Part shown: positions 23,459 to 32,700 of the stretch, in pieces
Layout of the letters: every line of letters begins with the position of its first letter
Numbering within the stretch: position 1 is the first letter of the stretch
NCBI GenBank assembly: GCA_002344975.1
Contig: DDUV01000096.1
Coordinates: forward strand, 1-34,934
DNA length: 34,934 nt
Reading direction: 5' to 3'
Origin: Saprospiraceae bacterium UBA2329
GTDB lineage: Bacteria; Bacteroidota; Bacteroidia; Chitinophagales; Saprospiraceae
Made by a program: the position numbers and the translations under genes
The notes under the pieces: model-generated
What the model was told of the DNA's origin: nothing
Seen by the model: only the letters and a program-made list of their open reading frames with translations
The model's database searches: none

Positions 23459-24985
23459 TCACTTTTTCTTGTGCGTTTTATTTTGCAGAGACTCCAGGGC
23501 CATTTCCCAGAGGTCTTCGTAGGGGATGATTTCTACATCGTGCGATTGGTTGGCCATATCTATAGGCATAGAGAGCAGCATTTTGTGGTACTTTTCGGCA
23601 TGGCGCAGCACAGCGGATTTGTGGAAGCCCTGCGCCGGAATGACGAGCAGCATTTTGATGAAACAGTTGCTGCGGAAAGTATCGTCTCGCCTTAAATACC
23701 GGGAGCAGTATTTTTCGATGGCCTCCATGCGGTCAATGGCAGCATCATAGCGCTTGTTGTAGATCAGAGATAAAATTTGGAAGATCAAAATGGGGATGTT
23801 CATGCCACGCTTGTCTCTTGAAAAAAGAGGCATTTCATTGATAAAACGGGCCATTCTGAACTTTGAAAAAACAGTATCATCCTCTGCCGGGATGATTTTT
23901 CCCAACTCGACTAAGTAAAACAGATATGCCTCCATGATGCGCCAGGTCTCTCCGATCGCTCTGGGAAGGGCGCCGAAGCGGCGGTGGCCGGTAGTCTGCT
24001 TGAAAATCTTATAAGATTCCTGATATTGACGGGTATGCAAGCTGAGAAAAATGAGCAACTCCTGATATTTAAACCAGTTGAAAGACCCTTCATTCAACAA
24101 TGAAAGCCCCTTGTCGGCAGCCAGCCGGCCTCGATCAAAGTCCTTGAGCTGGACGTAACATACCATTTCCTGATAGAGGAATATCTGAAGCGGTATTTTG
24201 GTAGGGTAATCCTTGGCTTCGAAGAAGTTCACCGCTTTTTCGCACACCTCTATGGTTTTGCGGTAGTCGTTAATGCTGGTATAAATGAGGTTCTCAATGA
24301 GGCGACCGCTGAGATGCAGACGATAAGTCTGGTGGCGTTCCAATGCGGGGCGTAGTTGTTCAAAACATGCCTGAGCATGGTTATGCACATCTTGCTGAGG
24401 AGCTTTGTTATTGACAAAACGGACCACCAAATCTGTGTATAACGCTTCAGCGAGGTTTTCAAAATGGAAGGCATCCTCCCATACCGCTGCCAGTTGGCTG
24501 TATTCTTCGTATTTTTTCAGCACGCCCGCAATGGAGCCAAAATACAACCTGAGCGTTCGGGCCAGATCAACTACTATGTCTGTAAATTCAAATTTTCGGG
24601 CTTTTTTGAGTGTTTCCTCTGCCATTCCGGTGGTATTGGCCCAAGCATTTCTGCCCATCAAGAGTTTGATTTGCCCCCACTTTTTGTAACATTCGAAGTA
24701 GGCGCGTTGCCGGTTGTTATTGCCTGGAGTATTAAGGTCTATGGTCAGCAATTGACTGAGCAATAGTTCTTGAAGCTTGGTTTTTAGCTCGGGGTAAGCA
24801 GAAGCATCCTGACCTTTGGGAAAAAGCAGGTTGACGGCATCATCATCATTGCGTACCCCTGCATTGACCACCAGTTGGTAAAGGTCCATTTCACGCGCAT
24901 GCCTGGATCGCAATACGTCCCATACCCCTGCTGCTTTGAGCTTTTGAGGCGTTACGATTCCCGTTAATTCCAGGATGGCATACAT
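23459..24985 (-). CDS. All-helical TPR-like protein of unknown function (508 aa)
   Basis: 508-aa soluble protein with no signal peptide. The N-terminus includes REMDLYQLVVNAGVRNDDDA and YPELKTKLQELLLSQLLTID. The rest is helix-rich with TPR-like pairs (YRKTIEVCEKAVNFFEAKDY, VCYVQLKDFDRGRLAADKGL, LSLIYNKRYDAAIDRMEAIE) and a basic tail (NKTHKKK). No named family recognised. Architecture and size match the protein at 8291-9796. It is driven by its own promoter (TACTTTTG at 25032-25039). Upstream on the same strand lie two tiny genes with their own terminators; a functional link to them is only suggested by position. Confidence 0.75.
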   Translation of the reverse strand: MYAILELTGIVTPQKLKAAGVWDVLRSRHAREMDLYQLVVNAGVRNDDDAVNLLFPKGQDASAYPELKTKLQELLLSQLLTIDLNTPGNNNRQRAYFECYKKWGQIKLLMGRNAWANTTGMAEETLKKARKFEFTDIVVDLARTLRLYFGSIAGVLKKYEEYSQLAAVWEDAFHFENLAEALYTDLVVRFVNNKAPQQDVHNHAQACFEQLRPALERHQTYRLHLSGRLIENLIYTSINDYRKTIEVCEKAVNFFEAKDYPTKIPLQIFLYQEMVCYVQLKDFDRGRLAADKGLSLLNEGSFNWFKYQELLIFLSLHTRQYQESYKIFKQTTGHRRFGALPRAIGETWRIMEAYLFYLVELGKIIPAEDDTVFSKFRMARFINEMPLFSRDKRGMNIPILIFQILSLIYNKRYDAAIDRMEAIEKYCSRYLRRDDTFRSNCFIKMLLVIPAQGFHKSAVLRHAEKYHKMLLSMPIDMANQSHDVEIIPYEDLWEMALESLQNKTHKKK

Positions 24986-25031
24986 ACGCTACTTTTTGAA
25001 ACGTGGAGTGGGCCGTGCTTGGCGCCGGATA

Positions 25032-25039
25032 CAAAAGTA
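25032..25039 (-). promoter_or_regulatory. -7 element of the 508-aa protein gene
   Basis: Minus strand TACTTTTG, an exact TAnnTTTG match, 46 nt before the ATG at 24985. It lies 26 nt past the terminator of the 39-aa peptide gene, so the two are separate transcripts. Confidence 0.55.
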
Positions 25040-25065
25040 GCGGTTTTTGATCAATTGATTGATAA

Positions 25066-25091
25066 ACCGGAGCGTATTCTTATGCTCCGGT
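25066..25091 (-). terminator. Terminator hairpin overlapping the stop of the 39-aa peptide gene
   Basis: Perfect 8-bp stem ACCGGAGC (25066-25073) / GCTCCGGT (25084-25091) with a 10-nt loop, followed on the minus strand by TTTATC. The upstream arm encodes the last codons (Thr-Gly-Ala) and the loop holds the stop codon, so translation to the end would open the hairpin. Confidence 0.6.
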
Positions 25092-25199
25092 AATATCAAT
25101 AATGATCACTTTATTGGAAGAACGAGTGTTGGCAGGAGACAAAGAGGTGGCTTTCGCAGCAGCGCTTGCGCTACGGCGGCTAAGATTTGTGATAGACAT
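25080..25199 (-). CDS. 39-aa peptide, hydrophobic C-terminus (unrecognised)
   Basis: The short frame begins MSITNLSRRSASAAAKATSL, has a Ser/Ala/Arg-rich middle, and ends with the hydrophobic segment NKVIIIDITGA. It has its own promoter (TTACTTTG with a T-run 17 nt upstream) and a hairpin terminator at its stop. Its last nine residues resemble those of the 38-aa peptide at 25555-25671 (VIIIDITGA against VITIDLVGV), with the same spacing to the stop. There is no Cys, no double-Gly leader and no modification enzyme nearby, so calling it a RiPP precursor would be speculation. It may be a small regulatory, toxin-like or secreted peptide. Confidence 0.55.
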   Translation of the reverse strand: MSITNLSRRSASAAAKATSLSPANTRSSNKVIIIDITGA

Positions 25200-25220
25200 G
25201 GCTGTTATGATTTGTTACTG

Positions 25221-25250
25221 CAAAGTAATGGCCTTATGAAGCGGTAAAAA
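25221..25250 (-). promoter_or_regulatory. Promoter of the 39-aa peptide gene
   Basis: The minus strand has a T-run at 25246-25250, a 17-nt spacer and TTACTTTG (25221-25228), the same -7 variant as at the CHAT gene. The ATG follows 21 nt later. Confidence 0.5.
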
Positions 25251-25429
25251 ATGACTGTTGAACGCAGAAAAAATGGCTCTAAAAACGACAATTGTAGATA
25301 ATTTTTTTATTTAAATAATTGATTTACAATTAATTAAGTACATTAGAATAAAGTCTCTTTTTTCTGTTTTAGCCAATTTGTATCAAGCATTACAGGCAGA
25401 GGTTTTGAGAGGCATCGCACAAGCTCATA

Positions 25430-25469
25430 AAAGCAAAAAGCAGAGGCGCACCTTGCGCGCAACCCCTGC
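25430..25469 (-). terminator. Terminator downstream of the 38-aa peptide gene
   Basis: On the minus strand GCAGGGGTTGCGC pairs with GTGCGCCTCTGC (wobble pairs and one bulge) across a short GCAAG loop. TTTTTGCTTTT follows. It lies about 85 nt after the stop codon of the peptide gene. Confidence 0.6.
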
Positions 25470-25554
25470 CTGCTCAAATGAAACACTATACGTGAGGCCT
25501 TTCGAGCCTGATATAGTAGCCGGTTCTTATGAAAAGTATGCGTGTGGATTTGGG

Positions 25555-25671
25555 CTACACCCCCACCAGATCAATGGTGATGACAGGAGCAAAGCGCATA
25601 CGAGCTTTGTCCGGGAAAGGGGGAGCCTCGGTTTGTCCGATGTTGATCGGATTGTTTTTTCGTGTGATCAT
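25555..25671 (-). CDS. 38-aa peptide, hydrophobic C-terminus (unrecognised)
   Basis: The short frame begins MITRKNNPINIGQTEAPPFP, continues DKARMRFA, and ends PVITIDLVGV. A TACCTTTA -7 element lies 27 nt upstream of the ATG and a rho-independent terminator lies downstream, so it appears to be an autonomous gene in otherwise AT-rich DNA. The end matches the pattern of the 39-aa peptide (V-I-x-I-D-h-x-G-A/V, then stop), while the N-terminal halves differ. Not recognised as any family. Both peptides point the same way, towards the 508-aa protein gene. Confidence 0.55.
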   Translation of the reverse strand: MITRKNNPINIGQTEAPPFPDKARMRFAPVITIDLVGV

Positions 25672-25698
25672 AGTGTTTCTGTTTTTGATTTCCGGATG

Positions 25699-25706
25699 TA
25701 AAGGTA
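25699..25706 (-). promoter_or_regulatory. -7 element of the 38-aa peptide gene
   Basis: The minus strand reads TACCTTTA, one base from TAnnTTTG. A TTG lies 21 nt upstream on the same strand. The ATG is 27 nt downstream. Confidence 0.45.
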
Positions 25707-25709
25707 GCA

Positions 25710-26492
25710 TGCGCGTTACGAGGGCTTCAAGGACAGTTTTCAGGCTTTGGGATGGTGCCGTAAATATGAGTTGTCTTCATGTTTAATATTTAAAATACTT
25801 ATAATCAAATATATATATTGAATGAAAATAATCAAATTTAATAATTATTGAATATGAAATGAAGACACGGGGCTTGATTTTTATCAGTTTTTGGACGGTG
25901 CAACCCCGACATTCAGCTGTAAACGTTGCGTCGCCTACATACTTCTACCATCAATATCATCTTTCGGCCTAATAATGTATACCGGAACATCTGGTTGGTG
26001 TATGAAAAATGGGTCAGGTTTTTACACATTGAATTGGAGAATAGGCGTTAAAAACTTGAAGGATTAAATATTTGAAAAACAGAGTTTTAGTATTTATTTT
26101 TTATGCAAAGCTGCTGTTTTATGATGATGCTTTTTTGCGCTGTTTGTCCGAATTCCTTTCCTTAAACGATAGACCTTTGCCATTGTGTTGGAGAAGCTGT
26201 GTGTACTGACCACTTACAGGTGATACAAACAGCGCCAATCTGTGGAGTAGATAGACGAGGGCTTGAGCTATTTGGAAAAAAGGCAAAAGCCACGGCAAGG
26301 ACGACCACGAGACCATACATTAACCGACAAAATTTTTGGCTGAGGGCTTGAAACGACATGCCTGCGGCCAGCCTGTTTATTGCCCGGCATGAAGCTATGA
26401 GAGTCAAATATCCCTTCGAAGTAAGGGTGCATGGCTTCCCGATTTTGATTTATAAAGTGCTGATTTACAAAACAAATTATAAAATCTCTCTT
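25710..26492. other. AT-rich interval without a convincing gene
   Basis: The first half is very AT-rich (25775-25860) and has a short inverted match, TGTCTTCAT / ATGAAGACA (25764-25772, 25858-25866). The second half (26100-26490) has overlapping short minus-strand frames, including one with SPVSGQYTQLLQHNGKGLSF and another with MHPYFEGIFDSHSFMPGNKQ. None is long or has start signals. They could be remnants of a decayed gene. No promoter for the large gene to the right was found. Confidence 0.4.
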
Positions 26493-26711
26493 ATGAAAAA
26501 CCATTTTATCACGGTCAGGCACAAACCCGATGCAGATAAAGGCAGCCCGCCTTCAACGCTGTTTGAGGATAAGCCACCCCAAGCCCGGTTACTGGGGCAA
26601 CGAAGCATTTTAACACTGCTGAAGTTCGTCTTGAGCGCTGTGATTGAAAGGGTTCAATTTATTGAGAGTCATGTAGTTGAAATTCTTTTTAAAAACAAAA
26701 TTCATAATAAC

Positions 26712-29700
26712 ATGGGCAAATTTCACATTTACAAGGGCCTTGGAATGGTCATGTGCATGTTGTGCATGGGGTTCATACCTCTATCTGCGCAATCAGGCAG
26801 GGCATTCCGGGATTTTGATGGAAACGGACTTCAAACCGGTGCAGAGCCAGGCGTAGAAGGCGTAGAAGTACGGCTTTATGCCAATGCCACGCCTCCGGCC
26901 AAGGACCAATTGATTGGCACGGCCATCACCAATGCCAGTGGGGACTTCAACTTTGTCTCTAATCTCCAATCGGGACGAGCAGCCAATCCGGGTGAACGAC
27001 TGCGGATAGAGTTTACCATTCCCACTTCATTTCGATGCGGGCTGGAGGATTTGGTGGATTTTACGGGCTACAATGCGAATTCTTATGGTTCGAGCATTCA
27101 GTTCATCACGGGGCAGCAAAACAACCTTCGTTTTGCATTGAATTACCCGGGACAGGTAGTAACGAACCAAGACCCTGATGTGTTTTTGCCTTGTTATGTA
27201 TTCGGCAGCCCGGGCCAGGGCGGAAACGTAGATAACGAGCCTGCGCTGGTGCAAACGAAGTTTTCGTGGAGTGGTATTCCGGCGGGCAACACAGGTGGCA
27301 CGCCAGGTGTGCCGGGGCCTATAAAAATAGGTACGGCGGCCGAAACAGGCTCTTTGTACGGGGTTGCATTTTCCCGGCAGGCTCAAAAAGTTTTTGCATC
27401 TGCCAACCTTCGCCGGCACTCCGCTATGGGGCCAATGGGGCCTGGCGGTATTTATTTGGTGGATCCTTATACTGCCAATCCTAACAAGGTAACTCAGTTT
27501 TTGAATCTCGATGCCATCGGGATACCCACGCAGGGCGCAGGCCCTCATCCCCCCAACCCGATGAACAACACAAGCCCCGTAAGTGATTATGTGGGTACCA
27601 ATCTGGAAAGAGGGCTTCCGGCCAACAAACACACGCCCAGTACCGACTATGCTGCCGGGGATCAGGTAGGCAAAGTGTCTTTAGGCGATATTGATATTTC
27701 GGATGACGGACGCTATCTCTATGTCATGAATTTATATGACCGTAGAATCTACGAAATTGATTTGGTGACCCCATCCAACCCTCAGGCGCCTACTTTGGCA
27801 GATGTGCCCACCCGTGTGCGGAGCTGGGCAGTACCCAATCCTGCGACCAATGCCCAACAGGGCGAGCACCGTCCCTGGGGCCTTAAGTCTTACAGAGGCA
27901 AATTGTATTTTGGTGTGGTTCTTTCCGGCCAGGACATCAACGGAAACGTGGTAAGCCCTGTAAACGGTTCGGGCAACAGCCAGTTGGGTACGCAGTTGCG
28001 AGGATATGTTTATGAATTAAACACAAACAGCAGCACTTTTACCGTCAGGTTGGACTTTGGCTTCGGCTACGGTCGGGAGCGCTCGTGGATACCCTGGGGA
28101 TACCGGCAAGGATTCGCCAGCCGTTACTTCTCCGGTACAGAAAGGGAGGTAGCCGAGCCTGTGATTGCCGATATAGAATTCGATGATGAGGGTAATATGC
28201 TTGTCGGTATATTAGACAGAAAAGGTCATATATACGCGATCAATAACAATGACTTCAACGGCAATTTGGTGGACTACGAGTACTCTACTGCCGGCGAACT
28301 CTTGCGCGCCCAATTTGTGGAAACACCCAATGGTTGTGTATATCAAATTGTGACCCGGCCCGGAACGGCAGACTACTACAACGACAACCTTTTTCACCCC
28401 GAATCGGTACAAGGCCCACTTGCTATTTTACCCGGCTCCAATCAGGTATTGGCTGTATGGCTCGATCCGGTCAATATACGTTCGGGCGGTACCATCAGGC
28501 TGAACAACGTGACAGGCGCCCAGGTAACGGGATCTGCGTATGAAATAACCGACGACAGATTTACCCTTAATCCAGGCACTATAAACGAAGCCACGCCCAG
28601 TAAAGCGAATGCGTTGGGCGACGTAGAACTTTCCGGCGATCCGGCGCCTATTGAAATAGGCAACCGGGTATGGGCCGATTTGGACCGCGACGGCATACAG
28701 GATGCCAACGAGCCGGGCTTAGCCGGTGTTACGGTTTTGCTGAAATCTCCCGCCGGAGCGGTGTTGGCTACTACCAGTACCAGCGCTACCGGCAATTATG
28801 TTTTTAACCTCGCCAATGTGCCCGACGGCAACCCTGATGTAGCGGGTGCTCAGCCCGGATTGCAACCATTTACGGATTATGTGGTATGCATTCCGGCCAC
28901 GCAGTTCAATGCAGGCCAGCCGCTGTTCCGCTTTCTGGTGGCAGATGTTGATCAGAACGGTGTGGGGCTTGGAGATCATAGCGACAGCGATGGCCTCGAA
29001 CAACCGGGCGGCAATGTGGAAATTAATGTGACCACCGGTTCAAGCGGTGAAAACAACCACACTTACGATTTTGGCTTCGTACCCACTGATTATGGCGATT
29101 TGCCTGATACTTACGGTACCAGTGTAGCTCAAAACGGCCCCTGGCACTATATCAATACAGCTATCAAACTTGGTGGCTGCGTGGACGGCGAAATCAACGG
29201 TCAACCGGAAGCTATGGCCGGCTTTATGACCGGCGGCGACGACAACAATGCCGGACCTGGTAGTATTGGCGATTGTCCGGGCAATGGCGATGACGAAGAC
29301 GGCATCACGTTTTCCACGCCGATAGTACCTGGTGCACAGGCTTGTGTTACGGTAACAGCCATGAACATGACCGGTGCGCCCGTTATTCTGCAAGGCTGGA
29401 TGGACTGGAACGGCAACGGTACTTTTGATGCCAATGAACAACTGACCACCGGCGGTTTTGCTCCCGCAGGAGCTGTTGTGCCGGTTGGCGGATTGAACAA
29501 TATTCAAATTTGTTTCACAGTGCCTGTGGATGCTACCTTCCAGGGCGGCGCTCTCTTCTCTCGTTTCCGCATCTCTCCCAATGGAGGTTTAAGCCCTAAT
29601 GGAGGCGGCATAGACGGCGAAGTAGAAGATTACAAGCTCCCGCTGGCAAAAATCGGCAACTTGGTATGGAGAGATTACAACTATGACGGGCAGCAAAACG

Positions 29701-32700
29701 AACCCGTTGATGCAGGTATTGATGGAGCTACCGTGCAGTTGGTTTGGGCCGGCCCGGATGCAGACATCAATACAACCAACGACAACCGCACTTATACCAC
29801 GGTGACCTCCACTATGGGCGGCGTACCGGGTATGTATATGTTTATCGGCCTTTTGCCCGGCACCTATCGGGTAAGCATTCCGTCAAGTCCCGGCGGAGCC
29901 ATACCAACATTGATAAATGTAGGCAACCCTGTAACGGATTCCAATAATCCCGCGGGCGTAACGGTGACAATTCCTAACCCTATCTCGTTGCCCCTCAATG
30001 AGAACGGTACCGGAGACGTGCCCAACGACCCTGATTTTCCGGACGCTCAGAACAATCTCACATTCGACTTTGGCTATGTAGGATTTGATTATGGCGACCT
30101 TCCCAACTCTTATGGAACCACCATCGCTGCTCAAGGTCCGGTACACGTTATTTCTCCGAATTTGTATCTCGGCTCTTGTGTGGATATTGAGGCCGACGGC
30201 CAACCTGAAGCTATGGCCGGCGCCATGACCGGCGGCGACGACTTCACCTCCGGCGCTGCCGCTATGGGTACTTGCCAGAATGGCGACGACGAAGACGGTA
30301 TCCGATTTACTCCTATGGTACCCGGCGCTCAGTCTTGCGTATGGATTACTGCACACAATACTACCGGCGCTTCTGCCATACTTCAGGCATGGGTTGACTG
30401 GAACGGCAACGGGCAGTTTGATGCAGGCGAACAACTCAATACCGGTGACTTCGCACCCTCCGGCGCCATTATTCCAAATGGCGGCGTCAGCAACCAACTG
30501 TTCTGCTTCAATGTGCCTGCCAATGCCTCCTTTACCAGCGCACAGGCCATGACGCGCTGGCGCTTAAGCCCTGCCGGCGGTTTAACATCGGGAACACCTC
30601 CGGGCAGTACGCCTCCCATCGGGGAAATTGAAGACCACAAAGTGCCTTTGGCCAAAGTGGGCAACTTGGTTTGGGAAGACCTCAACGGCAACGGCATTCA
30701 AGATGAACCGGCATCAGCAGGTCTCAACGGCATAGGTATGGAGCTTATCTGGGCCGGCCCGGACGGTTTGGTTGCTACCACAGCCGACAACATCGTGTAC
30801 AACACTACCACCTCCACTATGGGCGGCGTGCCGGGTATGTATATGTTTACCGGCCTGATTCCGGGAACTTATCGGGTATCTGTTTCTTCCATTGCCCCCA
30901 ACTATGTACCCACCGGTACTTTGCAGGGCGGAAACCCGATATTTGATTCCAACATTTCTACCGGCACTACATTTATCATTCCTGCTTCCATCAACCTCAT
31001 AACGGGAGAGAACGGCACAGGTGACGTACCCAACGACCCAAGCTATCCCGATCCGGCCAATGACCTTACCTACGACTTCGGCTATTATCGCCCCGCAAAA
31101 GTGGGAGATTTTGTCTGGCACGACATCAACGGCAACGGTCTGCAGGATGGCAACGAACCAGGTATCGGCAACACGGCCGTTATTTTGGAAGGTGTAGATG
31201 GCTTAGGCAACCCAGTCAATACGACTACGGCAACCGACGGCACCGGCATGTACATGTTCGGCGATCTGGCGCCGGGAACTTACAAGATCACTTTTGTAAC
31301 TCCTGCCGGTGGATATGTGCCTACAGACGATAATGTGGGGGGCGATGATACCATAGACAGCAATGCCGATCCCGATATGGGCGGCATGACCCTGCCTTTC
31401 ACCGTGCAGAGTGGCGATACCATTCCCACTTTCGATGCAGGCTATTATATTCCTGCTGCTATCGGCAATTATGTATGGCATGACCTCAATTTCAATGGCG
31501 TACAAGAGCCGGGAGAGCCTGGTTTGCAAGGGTTTACGGTAGTTCTTACAGGCACTGACGGCTTGGGCAATCCTGTTTCTGAAACATTGCTCACCGATGT
31601 GAACGGGGAATATCTGTTCGATAGCTTAGTACCGGGGTCTTACAAACTCACATTTACTGCGCCTGTGGGCAGCAGCTATATATCTACCGGTTTAGATCAG
31701 GGTGGCGACGACGCATTAGACAGTGACGCCAACCCTGCCATGAACGGTATGACCATATTTGAAGTACTCGAAAGCGGTGAGGTCAATCTGACCTACGACG
31801 CGGGCTACTATCTGCCCACTTCATTGGGCGATCTGGTATGGCTGGACCTCAACGCCAACGGCGTACAAGACCCAGGCGAACCTGGTATCGCAGGAGTAGA
31901 AGTAAAACTGCAGAATGCCAACGGCTCCCCCGTGACTACCAATGCGCTTGGCAATCCTATTGTCAATCAGTTTACGGATGCCAATGGCTTCTATACTTTC
32001 AGCAACCTGGTGCCGGGAGACTACAAAGTCATGTTCATCAATCCTGATCCGGTCAGATATACTTTGACTGCTCAAAATGCAGGCACCAACGACGCACAAG
32101 ACAGCGACGCCGATCCTGTGATGCTGATGACGCATGTCACTACATTAGAGAGCGGCGACCATGATCCTACACTCGATGCCGGCCTTTTCATCAGGGCTAA
32201 AGTCGGTGATTTCGTTTGGGAAGACCTCAACGGAAACGGCATTCAGGACCCCAACGAACCGGGTATTGAGAATGCTGACGTAACCCTCACCGGCACAGAC
32301 GGCCAAGGCAATCCGGTCAATATTACTATACAGACCGACGCAACGGGCATGTATATGTTTGGAGACCTGATACCCGGCGAGTACAAAATCACTTTCAGCG
32401 CACCTGCCGGAAGCACCTTGGTGCTGACGCATCCCAACGAAGGAAATGATGACGCGCAAGACAGTGATGCCGACCCCGCCAACATGGGGATGACTCCGGT
32501 GTTTACCCTCCAGAGCGGCGACACGATTCCGACATTTGACGCAGGGTACTATGTTCCGGCTAAAGTAGGGGACTTTGTGTGGGAAGATCAGGATTTTGAC
32601 GGCATTCAAGACCCCAACGAACCGGTAATGTCCGGCGTGGTAGTCGTGCTGCAAGGTTTTGACGGCGCCGGCAATCCGGTGAACCTCACCACGGTTACCG

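Noticed and set aside
26119..26522. Overlapping short minus-strand frames that might be a decayed transposase
   Set aside because: No catalytic motif, terminal inverted repeat or target duplication could be seen, so an insertion sequence call is not supported.
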